DNA of 64,000 nt, taken from contig CBFFRP010000202.1 in NCBI GenBank assembly GCA_965644295.1, positions 62,001 to 126,000 of the forward strand, given 5' to 3'. The stretch comes from Paraphysomonas bandaiensis. Its lineage: Eukaryota; Chrysophyceae. Below the pieces are notes generated by a model. The model worked only from the letters and a program-made list of their open reading frames with translations, was not told where the DNA came from and ran no database searches. Positions 32,401 to 43,253 of this stretch are shown one piece after another (position 1 is the stretch's first letter; every line of letters begins with the position of its first letter). Position numbers and translations under genes: made by a program.

Positions 32401-35039
32401 AGAACGAGTACTTGAAGGAGCAGATGAGTATTTTATCGTCCGAGAACGAGTCATTGAGAGAGCAGAGTATAGCTTCTGAACCGTTGATCAGTGAGTCCGA
32501 TCTCGGTGTCTTGAAGTCGGCTGTGGAGAAGTTCCAGAGTGAGAACGAGTACTTGAAGGAGCAGATGAGTATTTTATCGTCCGAGAACGAGTCATTGAGA
32601 GAGCAGAGTATAGCTTCTGAACCGTTGATCAGTGAGTCCGATCTCGGTGTCTTGAAGTCGGCTGTGGAGAAGTTCCAGAGTGAGAACGAGTACTTGAAGG
32701 AGCAGATGAGTATTTTATCGTCCGAGAACGAGTCATTGAGAGAGCAGAGTATAGCTTCTGAACCGTTGATCAGTGAGTCCGATCTCGGTGTCTTGAAGTC
32801 GGCTGTGGAGAAGTTCCAGAGTGAGAACGAGTACTTGAAGGAGCAGATGAGTATTTTATCGTCCGAGAACGAGTCATTGAGAGAGCAGAGTATAGCTTCT
32901 GAACCGTTGATCAGTGAGTCCGATCTCGGTGTCTTGAAGTCGGCTGTGGAGAAATTCCAGAGTGAGAACGAGTACTTGAAGGAGCAGATGAGTATTTTAT
33001 CGTCCGAGAACGAGTCATTGAGAGAGCAGAGTATAGCTTCTGAACCGTTGATCAGTGAGTCCGATCTTGGTGTCTTGAAGTCGGCTGTGGAGAAGTTCCA
33101 GAGTGAGAACGAGTACTTGAAGGAGCAGATGAGTATTTTATCGTCCGAGAACGAGTCATTGAGAGAGCAGAGTATAGCTTCTGAACCGTTGATCAGTGAG
33201 TCCGATCTCGGTGTCTTGAAGTCGGCTGTGGAGAAGTTCCAGAGTGAGAACGAGTACTTGAAGGAGCAGATGAGTGTTTTATCGTCAGAAGTCGATCGGA
33301 TGAGGAATAATAGGTTTGGGAATGAGGATCTTATTAGCGCAGAGGATTTGAGTGCACTGAATTCATCTTTGAAAAACATACGGAATGAGAAGGAGCTGTT
33401 AGAGGAGGAAGCAGAAGTTCTTCGTGCAGAGAATGATTTACTTAACACACGAGTTGATGAAATTGAAATTTCTCGAGCCGAATTGAGTCGGGAAGTGCAC
33501 CGTCTCAAGGAGTCTCTCTCCGAACTTAACCATTCTAGTGATGAAGTTGAGAATTTGGAGATGAGAATTAGTAAGTTACAGCAGCAACTGAGTGCTTCGA
33601 AGAAGCACTCTGCGTCACAGGAAGCCCGTTTGTATGAACTTGAAGCCATGTGCGCGGATTTGAGACATACGAATATGGATCAAGCTGGTACGGTAGATAC
33701 ACTACAGAAGCAAAACGCTGAGTATGAAGCTACTATTAAAGATCTTTCTCAAACTATTCGCTATCATGAAGCCAAAATTGTTGACCTCGAAGGAGAACTT
33801 GAAGTTGCTACCGGACAGACTTTTGGTTCGGAAATTAAAGATATTAAGTTGCGAGACTTAGAGAGTAAAATTCAGAAACTGACAGGTGTGTACGTGTTTT
33901 GGACATTTATTTTTTAGTTTATATACCCTAGTGGAGCGAGATAACCTCGAGGCGGAATTGAATAACAAATCTGAGAGTCTGAAAGCACTGTTTGATAAAG
34001 AAAAAGAATCTCTTGAAACAGAAAACTCTAATTTACAGCGAAAAGTGGAGGTAGGTGTGATGTTTGTATTGTTTTATGATATCAGCGATTCACAATGAAT
34101 CCACAGGAGTTTGAGGAAGAGAGGGCGGGATACCGTGAAGCTGTTAGTACTGCCTACGAGGAGGCGAGTCGAATGATCAGTGCTGCCGATACAAAGCAAG
34201 ACAGCAGTTCATCCGGATCGATCATTGCCAATGTAATGGGCTCCACTAAACGGCAGGCGGAACAGATATCTAGCTTGAAGAGGCAGGTGAAGGAGCTGAA
34301 GCATCTTGAGCAATTGCGCCCCCAGCTATTGGATCTTCAACAGCAGTTGAGTGCAGCGAATCGAAATACGGAAACGCAAAAAGAAATCGCTGACGAGGAG
34401 ATAGCGACACTCACCGACCACAACCAACAGTTAGCTGCGGCGGTTATAGAGTACAAGCAATCTACCGAAAGACTAGAATCTGAAGTCAGTGAGGCACGAG
34501 CCCTGGTAGTGCAGCTCACTGATCGTGTCAAGCATCTAGAGAGTGAAGGCAGACAGCTCGTGATCGATCTCGAAGATGCCCGGTACGAGACTCAACAAAT
34601 ACGAGAGGCATCGGCTGACCCAGTGATTGTCAACGAGCTGGAAGCTAAAGTTCAAGAGTTGGAAAGTAAGATTTTCTTACCTGCAGTACCTGTTGTAAAT
34701 GATACTTGGTAGACGACAAGGGGTTTTGGCAGAGAAAGGCACAACATCTCTCTAAGGATATTGTTCGACTCCAGACCAAAGGAAAAGATATATCCGAACT
34801 TAGTGAGGAGAACCTGTCGCTGAAGAAACGTGTAGAGGTTTGTGACAGGAGATTAATTTCATTTATGTACATTCAAAATAATATTATTGAAATCATGTGT
34901 ATGTAATTCCACTAAAACGTGTTTGCAGGAGCTTTTGGTCGAGAGAGATGCATTCAAATCTGCTCTAGAGCAGACAATAGACGAGTCGAATCCAGTAACC
35001 CCTGCTCGTAAAGGTATTTTTGGACGGAAGAAGAAGTAG
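23410..35039 (+). CDS. Giant coiled-coil protein (about 3,708 aa) with fifteen 47-residue repeats
   Basis: Ten exons, all in phase: 23410-23493, 23555-23749, 23795-23911, 23958-24058, 24107-24196, 24260-33885, 33932-34050, 34107-34665, 34713-34837 and 34929-35039. Nearly the whole protein is heptad-rich in Glu, Ser, Leu and Lys with hardly any aromatic residues, so it is a long coiled coil. Two non-coil breaks stand out: residues around the RGKGRNPALTALEGRV stretch (27180) with the PRPRSHDNSVPDSPHGG break (27730), and a conserved-looking LAFVRKLNGYMYDAASVLVP block (about 30660). The repeat array follows at 31240-33270. The protein ends in a basic GIFGRKKK tail. Giant golgins, CENP-E/NUMA-like, basal-body linkers or myosin-tail-like scaffolds are all possible. 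No GRIP, kinesin or CH domain is seen, so function is unassigned. The large exon 6 (9.6 kb) is exceptional for this intron-rich genome. Confidence 0.88.
31241..33290 (+). repeat. Coding tandem repeat, 15 copies of 141 bp (47 aa)
   Basis: First and last copies of GCTGTGGAGAA start at 31251 and 33225, which are 1,974 bp or exactly 14 periods of 141 bp apart. The unit reads VLKSAVEKFQSENEYLKEQM, then SILSSENESLREQS, then IASEPLISESDLG. Copies differ at only a few bases (AAATTC/AAGTTC, CTTGGT/CTCGGT, one N for S, T for S in copy 1, V for I in copy 15). The final copy diverges after SVLSSE. Confidence 0.97.
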
Positions 35040-36423
35040 TACTCTAGGATTGAAGAGCGCCAATTCATCCCGTGTTAGCAATATTTTGTGATAGTTGTGG
35101 TTTGTCTGAAGCTTCCTTGTGATATTCTGTCTGATGGTAAATGTTGTTTGCACCGTGATATATTTCTATATTGCTTAGATTTGCTGGTACTTGACTTTCA
35201 AGACACCATTCTAGTATGTTCATATATAGTTTTACTACAACGTTGAATTTATTATTATTATTTGCTAGTGCTGTCGAGTAATTCCTGTGCACATATACTG
35301 TGCAGTAGACTTCTACTTCTACTTCTACTTCAATATTCTGTTGCATGCGCTTCGAGACTTTTGACAGTCTACATAGTTACGCTTCCGTACTGGAGGATTA
35401 TCTACTTCTGAGACGGACGATTACATCGTAATTGTCCGTTTATATCGTAAGTCGTTCCATAGATCATTCGACGTTCTAATGTGAAGTTGGTACTTTGCAA
35501 TTAGCTTAGTACAGGCTACACAGACTCTAAAAAATATTATATTGAGTAGTGGCTGGAAAGGAGATATACAAGTATAGTGCATAGTAAAAATGGGTAGTTT
35601 CTTGAGTTATTATGATGGTACAAGAATAAGGTAGTATGATAATAGTATAGGTAGTTAAATCAGAAGATATCACTGTTAGGACTGCATATAGGGTTGGAAT
35701 TTGGAATGCTCTTAGGCTATCCGCATATACGAAAGCAACGGATGTTTATGGTAACCTATATATGAAAGTCCTATTATTAGCAATAGGTGGTGTCGAGAAT
35801 CAGCACCAGATAAGTAGTAGATGAAAACTGATCAAGCTAGATTGACTTCTACCTGTAACTAACTTGTACAAATCCTACTATATAACGCTACGAAAGCTGC
35901 TTGTGCGTCGCCAAGGTGCGACCATCTCCGCTCTTGCATGTGAGCGAGAAGATCTCTATTACCATGTACACAGTAGTTGGGTAGAAGTATATATAGGTAG
36001 TCTGTAGGGTGATAAGAATAAGAAATTTGTAGGGTTTACAAATTTCTACCTGGAGAACTATGCGTATGTTGTACATATGTACATATATATAATAGTTATG
36101 GATTTGGGATTGATTGGTAATTTTATATTATAAACAAATATCAAGGAGAACAGATGCTTATTGATAGGTTGATAGTTATAATTCTTTCTTGAAAGTACGT
36201 TGTGTGCTATACGACCTTACTCTCCAAGACTGCCTCGCAATTTGTTAGCTTTTTCAGCGAAATGTTGCCAGCTTTACTTAATATATCCTTCTCTGCATAA
36301 AATTCATAATTGTCTCCAGTTCCTGTTTTATAGGTTTTTGACTCCTTTTCCATTGGCCTGATCAATAATATGTGTAAATCCTAAGCGAAACTCAGCATAT
36401 ACATAAGCAATTAATGACACTGG
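35040..36423. other. Intergenic region, no gene seen
   Basis: AT-rich spacer after the coiled-coil gene. It includes a short (GAAGTA)n run at about 35310-35330 and no recognised coding sequence. Confidence 0.45.
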
Positions 36424-36431
36424 AAAACAAC

Positions 36432-36659
36432 CAGGGCTAATAATTGCAAATGGTTTTTAGCAATTATGAGTTATAGCTCGCGCAATTATAAATGCAATTT
36501 AATTGGCAATTATAGTCTAATTAAATGGGTTACTCATTACAAGCACGATTAGCATCTTCAACTGTACTTGCATTCCACAGAAGTCTATTAAAGCGCAAGA
36601 TAATTGCCAATTAATTGCAGCTTTCCAGGAGCAATTCAATTAATTGTTACGCAGCCCTG
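36432..36659. mobile_element. hAT-type MITE, 228 bp, with 8-bp target-site duplication
   Basis: Left end CAGGGCTAATAATTGCAAAT. The right end reads as CAGGGCTGCGTAACAATTAA on the other strand. The flanking octamers AAAACAAC (36424-36431) and ATAACAAC (36660-36667) differ at one base, fitting an 8-bp hAT target duplication. The interior is packed with GCAATTAT/ATTGCAATT motifs. The right end matches the termini of the hAT relics at 14273 and 51725, so the same transposase family probably mobilised it. Confidence 0.85.
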
Positions 36660-36985
36660 ATAACAACATACATGTCTACTCCATAAATATTCTGGCACAG
36701 AGTCAGGTTGTTGGAGTTGAGGATGCTGCTTGTACTGGAGTTATAATCAGTAGTCCAGTAAAGTCAAGTTGACAATTTGGATTATATATATGATACTAAT
36801 ACGAATACTGCAGTATACAAAGCTTTACAATAGTTGCTGATGGATAACTACTATACATATTTTCTTTTTCTGCTGTATCCTCTTACTGTAATTTCTTAAA
36901 TACAAATTAGAATGGCATGATGACATTCCATTGTTTGATGCTGTATGCAAATAAAATAATATAGACGAATATGTGTGTATGAACC

Positions 36986-38171
36986 TTATTGTAAACTCTT
37001 CATATTCAGTGGGCCCAACGTACTACCTTTCCCAGAAACATTCTTATTATTGGCCAGGTGTGCTCGTATTTCAATCTGTTTGGTACGAAGTCTCTGAGGC
37101 GGGGCATGGTTAACTCTATGACTTGGGCGGATTCTACTTGAATGATACATATGTGTGCTATTTTGTATCACAAACGATGTCTCGTTCTGTACTGCGGATG
37201 GAATCTGCATTCTGCTCGCGTTGCTGGCAATCCATTCGGCAAAACAAAATTCCCGCTGATGAAATGCATTTAGACTTCTATAGAATGCTATAGTTCCGGA
37301 AGTTCCTGACTGGTAGGTGCCACGGAAGAAGCCGGCATAAGTAGCTATAGCCATTTCGACGACCTAAAACACAATTACAGAATCCTAGTCTCAAAAGAAA
37401 CATATATACGATATGTCATACAAAAAATTCATATCAATTTTCAATATCTTGTACCGTAAGGAAAAGCGATGTGCGGTTGGTCTGTCTTACACCATGGAGG
37501 GAAATGGAGTAAGGAGGAGGCAGAGGGCTGTCCTCGAACTGATGGAACACTAATATCTTAGGTTGCTCCCCCCTTTTCCTATCTCTATTATATCTATCCA
37601 AAAACTGCCTCTGCGTGTGAGGATCATCAGTCATAAGGTACACGCTACGCCACTCAGGTTGTTCCTCTACAAAGTCAAAATATATAGTATTATTTCTCCC
37701 TTCGTGGTGAGGATAACGAGTATCGAGATCGGTATGTCGAACGTGTAGTGCAGCAGCAGCGCATATATGATGAGTATGCACAAACTCTAGAACCGTTTTG
37801 TTTACCAGTGGAACAAAACTAAATGATTGTATAATATTCAGTCTATCAATCTCTGTTGCTAAACTGACATTCACAGATTGAAAGTGTTCCATAATTTCAC
37901 TCCGATGAGAGTGATATGTTCCATTAAAAAATGCAACTGCTCCTGAAACAAGATATACTGCATCTTTATCTTGTATAAATGTTACATTGGGATGAGGTTC
38001 GTATACTTCAAGTATATGTCCCACACACGCATGATTTGTGTCCCATGAATAAAACAAGTGAGACTTATATGCATGCTTAGCTGCATACATATACAAGATT
38101 AAATTCAACATACGAGCATTAAATCCTGATACAATTCCAGTGACGAGGATATATGGTATGGTAGAGTCCAT
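36986..38171 (-). CDS. Fucosyltransferase-like glycosyltransferase (O-FucT/NodZ-like fold)
   Basis: Two exons, 37455-38171 and 36986-37363, joined at SLFLT/VVEMAIATYAG; 364 aa. Features seen: an N-terminal Rossmann-like strand (PYILVTGIVSGFNARMLNL), ALHVRHTDLDTRYPHH, which resembles the HxRRTD donor-binding signature of O-fucosyltransferase, alpha-1,6-fucosyltransferase and NodZ superfamily enzymes, then VYLMTDDPHTQRQF and the late block VEMAIATYAGFFRGTYQSGTS, which fits the D-x-x-x-x-S region of these enzymes. GDP-fucose use is therefore plausible but inferred. There is no N-terminal signal-anchor, unusual for a Golgi fucosyltransferase, so an upstream exon could be missing or the enzyme is cytosolic. 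The C-terminal 70 residues are polar and unconserved in appearance. Confidence 0.6.
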
Positions 38172-38971
38172 ATTATGTATGTGATTCTATGAGGAGATGT
38201 GTATATATATATATGTGCTATAGGTTTTATTGCACTGGTATTGGTATAGTAGATGGTGTTATGCATGGAATGATTGCCATACTAGTTAGGATGATAGATA
38301 GTGTGTATCTGAGTGGCTAGAGATGAATGATTGTGTTAATGTGGATATCTATCTATGTATCTATATGGCTGTCTGTGTTCTTGCTTGTAGTTGCAGTAAG
38401 GTGGGTGTTGTGTACTTATACAGTACCTTCAGTGTACTTATATAGAGAACTTGTAGGTACATATAGTAACACAGATCTCCTATGAAGAGTACTTCTATAA
38501 TCTTTCAAATGTACTTGTATACCACACACTCTATCTCCTATGGTACAAGACTGTATAGTAGGCATCTCATATACACAGCAGTACACACACCCACCTTCTA
38601 TTCTATATTCTCGACAAGTACATGTGTACATGTACCCCTCTATGCATTCTTTTCTCATAACTCTCTACTCTACAGGTACATACATACACATACTCTGTAT
38701 ATACAGTACATACACATCTCCCTATATATGCATAGGTACATACATACTGGACTCTCCCTATATATAAGTACATGTATATACTGGACTCTCCCTATACACA
38801 GAATATTTAAGTACATGTATATACTGGACTCTCCATATATATATATAAGTACATGTATATACTGGACTCTCCATATATAACACTGTCCACATACCACACT
38901 CTTAAACACCCTCTACATCATACATACCTCTATATACAAACACTTCTACTATAACACATACATACATCTAC
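38172..38971. other. Divergent intergenic region with microsatellites
   Basis: Promoter region between the glycosyltransferase (-) and a small unknown gene (+). Rich in TATA/GTACAT repeats, with one minisatellite (38735-38880). The open frames of about 75-132 codons here come from repeat composition. Confidence 0.5.
38735..38880. repeat. Minisatellite of ATACTGGACTCTCC units
   Basis: Four copies of a unit containing ATACTGGACTCTCCMTATA plus a variable TATATAAGTACATGT stretch, roughly 35-45 bp each. Confidence 0.85.
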
Positions 38972-39677
38972 ATGGAAAATAACAATCATTATCAAATAGC
39001 TTTGAGTAATACATGCTGTAATGAGAAGAAGATCACACCTACATGGATTAAAGTATCTGCTACTCCATGGTAACATATACATACATATATCCATATATAT
39101 ACATGTATATTCATATATATACATATCTATAGGACAGGAAAAGCGGCTTATCATCGTGGATATGGACGTCGTTGTATTGTAATAAGCTTATATTACCATA
39201 CCTTCCTATGTCTTATATATACATATAGAATGCTTCGTTGTCAGACGATATGCCAAAACATTTCACGAGGACTGAATATTTAGCACGACCAGAGCCATTG
39301 AAACCATCACCTAAAGTTAAAGTAGGAAGTAAATATAATCCTGAGGCTGCTCTTGTCCTACCTGGTGGTGCTACTGAACAAGACCGACCAACTCACGGAC
39401 ACCGCTACCAAAAACTTATTCATGATAAACAGGTACACATTGCATGGTATATCCAATGGAAGTGAATTTACTTTGGAATTCTCAGCTGTTGCTTGAACCA
39501 GTAGTATCTGATCGATCTGGTCGTTCAGATATCAAGTGGGGTAACTCCCCCTACCGAACTGACATGGATAGTCAGCGGTTCTCAGGGAGATCTGGTCACT
39601 CTGGTGAAAACGTACGCACATTTAGATCAGGAAATAACCATGAGAGCCTGTCACGACGATCGAATTTATCAAGCTAA
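38972..39677 (+). CDS. Small unknown protein, four exons, about 183 aa
   Basis: Exons 38972-39069, 39133-39178, 39229-39432 and 39486-39677 join in frame. The N-terminal part has a Cys pair (NTCCNEKK) and TPTWIKVSATPWTGKAAYHR. The middle has GSKYNPEAALVLPGG and PTHGHRYQKLIHDKQ, and the C-terminus is Ser/Arg/Gly-rich (SGRSGHSGENV). I do not recognise the family. Consistent splice phases and the change from a hydrophilic conserved-looking core to an RS-rich tail favour a real gene. A DEAD-box or RNA-associated role is possible from the tail alone but is not supported further. Confidence 0.5.
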
Positions 39678-40290
39678 GAGAGTACTTCTTATTTACGATA
39701 TATAACACTTTGCGATCAGTGTTGTATTCGATTTTTTAGACGTTTTTGTATAGTATTTGTGATTAGAAGTGCTTGCTACATAGATATTTAGATATTTTTT
39801 ATAAATGCGATAGATGTTTTCTTGTAACGATAAGTGTGGTCTGGTTAATACATTTGTTCTGTTACTAAGTGCCACAATTAGTTGTGTCAGGGTAGAGGAT
39901 AGAAGTAGCTAAAACGCTAAAACTTCGTGCAGCAAAGCTATTCCCGAGTATTGTTCATATTCATTGGACCTTTACATTAGTTTACATGGGAATCATAGGT
40001 TAGTATTGAAGGAAATGTGCTTTGAGTTAGTTGTACGTACATCGGATATTTTACTTAGGGCTACATCAACAGTGCTAGTGTTGATAAAACAGCAATGTAT
40101 AGTTTCTATTAAAACCCCGGCGTATATTTTGTGTGTCGGCACCAAGCAAGCTCCAGCTAGATCTATGCTATACTTGCATAGCTCATATGTGATTACGAGA
40201 AAGCCCACGCATTCTGGGGGAAGAGGGGCTCAGCGTACCTGTTGCACATATAATGTACGATCACATATCTTGGGGAGAGTGATATAATAG
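39678..40290. other. Intergenic region, no confident gene
   Basis: A 107-codon open frame (39964-40287, +) runs up to the Crypton relic. I see no homology, and it may be a decayed part of the same element. Confidence 0.35.
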
Positions 40291-40625
40291 TGTTGAAAAA
40301 TGGCTCTCTAAAGTACTTAAAGCATTTGCTAAAGCCATTTTATCTCTAGGCATGATGATTGTCGAAATAGGGACGCATTCATTTAGGAAAGGTGTGACAA
40401 CGGCATTAGCTAATTGCCCTGGAGGACCCAATGCCATTAAAATATGATATCGAGCTGTATAAAGTTTAGGACCCGTTCAGATTCGATACAGGGCAATTAG
40501 CTAAGGCTTTTGCAACATTTTTCCTTAATGAATGTGTCCCTATTTATGCAATCATTATACCTAGAGATAAAATGGCATCAGCAAAAGTTTTAAGAACTTT
40601 AGAGAGCCATTTTTCAGCACGATTT
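40291..40625. pseudogene. Crypton-type tyrosine recombinase relic in inverted-repeat form
   Basis: The left arm (about 40291-40425) encodes the C-terminal core of a Crypton-like tyrosine recombinase: IGTHSFRKGVTTALANCPGG (catalytic His and Arg of HxxR), and after two stops LGPVQIRYR with the candidate Tyr. The right arm (about 40487-40623) repeats the same sequence in reverse complement at roughly 85% identity, from the GAAAAATGGCTCTCTAAAG end through TAGCTAATTGCCCTG. Stops and the inverted arrangement make it non-functional. Confidence 0.7.
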
Positions 40626-41257
40626 TTGAGACCTTCTTGGGTTCCCATGAAGACACCTATCAGAGCCTTCATGATGATGGCCTTGAGTAAATACCCATCA
40701 TGATGATGATGATGCATGAACGTCAGTTGACATATATATATACATACACAGCAGTTGATACAACAGCACCATGCAACAATCTAGAAGCAACAAGCGTGTA
40801 TATATAGTCCCAAATTATACCTTCTTTTAGACTCCCAACCGTTCAAAATCCCTAATTTCCAGAATAAAACAGGATTTCTAGTGCTCTAAACTGATATTTT
40901 CTCCAACAAGAATGGATTTAGAGCATTATTATTCAAAATCCCTAATTTTCTGAAAATATAACTATAAAATCCTTGATTTTAAGTAATCCAAATCTATAAT
41001 ATGGTAGTTTCTATATTCAACGGATGACGTGATGGGCAGCTTCTGCAGAACAGTGTGGACATTGAAGGCAACTGCAGTGAGATGCACTCCGAGTGCCGCC
41101 ACGTTTAGTCGAATTTTCTAAGAATGTGAGATCTAGTTTGATACTCTCCTCATCCAGATCATAATTATTTGCAATCTGAACGCAATAGAGTGAAGTTATT
41201 CAATACAAAGTGTACTCAACGAGCCTCATAATCAAAGCCGTATCTTAATAAGAAACG
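40626..41257. other. Intergenic region, no gene seen
   Basis: Contains a CATCATGATGATGAT microsatellite (about 40695) and repeated AAAATCCCTAATTT motifs (40835-40990). Nothing coding is recognised. Confidence 0.4.
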
Positions 41258-41518
41258 ATGGAAACTGTAAAGGATCACTACAATGCTGCAAAGGAGACTG
41301 TATCCAATGCAATCGGTGATTATTCAGACAAGGTTGAGCAACAGAAGAATGAGAGGGAGACTCAGGAAAGGGCCGAGGAGCTGAAGGATAAGGCGAAAGA
41401 CACCGCACAGAGTGCTGCTGATACAGCTAAAAAGACTGTCGAGTCGGCTACAGACAGAGCAGCGAAAACTGCAGCATCTGCGGAACAAGCCGTTGGTGCT
41501 GATAATAGTGGGAAATAA
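41258..41518 (+). CDS. LEA-like (group 3/LEA_4) hydrophilic stress protein
   Basis: Single-exon 86-aa ORF, Ala/Lys/Glu/Thr-rich with no Cys, Trp, Pro or Phe. Amphipathic 11-residue-like units are visible (KDKAKDTAQSAADTAKKT, then VESATDRAAKTAASAEQA), as in late-embryogenesis-abundant group 3 proteins that fold on drying. The N-terminal stretch NAAKETVSNAIGDYSDKVEQ also resembles the YtjH/CsbD-like stress helix class. It probably has a desiccation or osmotic role (inference). There is no signal peptide, so a cytosolic location is likely. Confidence 0.6.
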   Translation: METVKDHYNAAKETVSNAIGDYSDKVEQQKNERETQERAEELKDKAKDTAQSAADTAKKTVESATDRAAKTAASAEQAVGADNSGK

Positions 41519-42422
41519 AGTTGTTGCCAGAAATATTTTCCAGCTGAAAAGTGTAGATATTATTCGACGATTCTGAGTTGTATACACCATTCCGATAATG
41601 TGGCTAGTGTAGGAGGTAGATAGATATAATCATAGACTGTAACCACAATAAATAAAACGATATTTTGACATGATTACGTATTATTGCGTGACTAAGTACA
41701 CCAATCTAGGTATCCATAGATACTATGGTTGCATGAGATAGAGCAGGGATAAGGAACAATATATCGCAATACTATTGTTTGATAGAGTACCAGGATGATG
41801 CACAATTCAATTGGTAAGATATACAAAACTGTAGTATTCTAAAGTATTACACAAAGTGGAAGTATTTTGAAAAACACGGCTGAAGCTTATATTCCCTCAT
41901 GTGTACTGACTTGTTCTGCAGTCACACGGTATTTCGTATTTCGATCAGTTCATTGGACACATCATACTCTCTAGATACCCTACAACACAGAAGACGTATT
42001 TCTATAAACAAACTCTAATTAATGGTATATATGTATATATATATATGAAGAAACTTTACCCATTTGTCTATGGATAATGAGTTTATATTTTATATACTCC
42101 AGAAACGTTAACTGTAGTCTAGCAATATACTCAATCAGTTGAATTTCAAGTAGCCACCCGCCCTCTCTACCAGCGATATCCTTTCCCTTTCCTTGACAAA
42201 GAACAAGGCTAACGCCAAAAGAAAATATACTTGCAATGTGTTATTGATTAACGTGCATGGTAAAATGTTAACATGGTTGAGCTATAATACTTCCGGCACC
42301 GAAATAACCAACAGTTGCAACACTAGCTACAGAGACCATCGCCGCATCAACTCGCATATCATAACATATCGCCGATACTATCACAAGGCATCTACAGCTA
42401 TTAATAACAGTAAAGCAGATAT
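41519..42422. other. Intergenic region, no confident gene
   Basis: AT-rich. At 41741 a solitary CAGGGATAAGGAACAATATA sequence matches the terminal repeat of the MITE at 18229-18608, suggesting another decayed copy. The far end is antisense 3' flank of the V-ATPase accessory gene. Confidence 0.4.
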
Positions 42423-43253
42423 CTATCCCTCCTTGCCGAGAGCAGGGAGGGTCTTGGCGAATGTAGCAGGGCCCTGGATAGCTCCCAGGCAGTTGAAGCC
42501 AATCAAAAGCACAAAGAACATAAATAAGCCCGTCATAAGGCCAGTAAATATGTCCGGGGTGAGGTAGAGGTAGGTGTTCTGAGAGTATATGGAGAATTCG
42601 GTACCTTCTGGCAGGTAGTCGTCGCCCTCAGAGATGTCACTTGTCAAAAGACGATGGTAGTTACCGGGTGTCTCAGGGGCAACGCCAGCAGGGTTCTGAA
42701 GAGCAACGAATAAGGCATTACCTTGAGAAACAGAAAGATCAAGGATATCCTTGTACGTGGCTTCCGAATTGACGTCACTGGGTACATTAACTAAAAACGA
42801 ATCCAGCACACCATTGCTGAGAATATCTTTCGACTGAGATAATAAATCCACCATCTCCGATGGAGTTACACTCTTCATATTCTGCAAGGAATCAGATTCG
42901 GCAAATCTCTGGCAAATGCTTTGTTGAGTATTATGAACCGCATGATACACATTCGGTAATATGGTCGCATCACCAGATTGTTGAATACTTGCAGATAATG
43001 CCGACTGCTGATGGAAATCATTCGTTTTCTCATTATCTGAACAAAACATCACAAGAATTTCTTTTTTAGATGCTTCATTATCAAGTAATTCAGCTACTTT
43101 ATCAGTAGTAGTCGTTTGAGTGATGTATGTAGCTGGTTTAGTAGACGGGCTGGTATTAGGGGACCATAATATAGCTCTGCCTGGTGCATTGACCTGTGCA
43201 CCATACACGGATACAGATAATAGACAAGCAGTTACTGTTAATGCACGAATCAT
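42423..43253 (-). CDS. V-ATPase accessory subunit Ac45/VOA1-like membrane protein
   Basis: Single-exon ORF of 276 aa. N-terminal signal peptide (MIRALTVTACLLSVSVYGAQ), then a luminal domain with Asn/Thr-rich sequence, and one C-terminal transmembrane helix (FTGLMTGLFMFFVLLIGFNCL) followed by a short conserved tail, IQGPATFAKTLPALGKEG. The arrangement YLYLTPDI-FTGL-TM-GAIQ-P-FAK matches the Ac45/VOA1/BIG1-type TM segment that packs against the V-ATPase c-ring. Only the TM plus tail is diagnostic; the luminal part is not recognisable by eye. Its likely role is in V0 assembly or organelle acidification. Confidence 0.62.
   Translation of the reverse strand: MIRALTVTACLLSVSVYGAQVNAPGRAILWSPNTSPSTKPATYITQTTTTDKVAELLDNEASKKEILVMFCSDNEKTNDFHQQSALSASIQQSGDATILPNVYHAVHNTQQSICQRFAESDSLQNMKSVTPSEMVDLLSQSKDILSNGVLDSFLVNVPSDVNSEATYKDILDLSVSQGNALFVALQNPAGVAPETPGNYHRLLTSDISEGDDYLPEGTEFSIYSQNTYLYLTPDIFTGLMTGLFMFFVLLIGFNCLGAIQGPATFAKTLPALGKEG

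Noticed and set aside
31199-33649. 816-codon antisense ORF
   Set aside because: Shadow of the 141-bp coding repeat in the coiled-coil gene; periodicity keeps a stop-free antisense frame.
39964-40287. 107-codon plus ORF before the Crypton relic
   Set aside because: No recognisable motif; kept only as possible debris.
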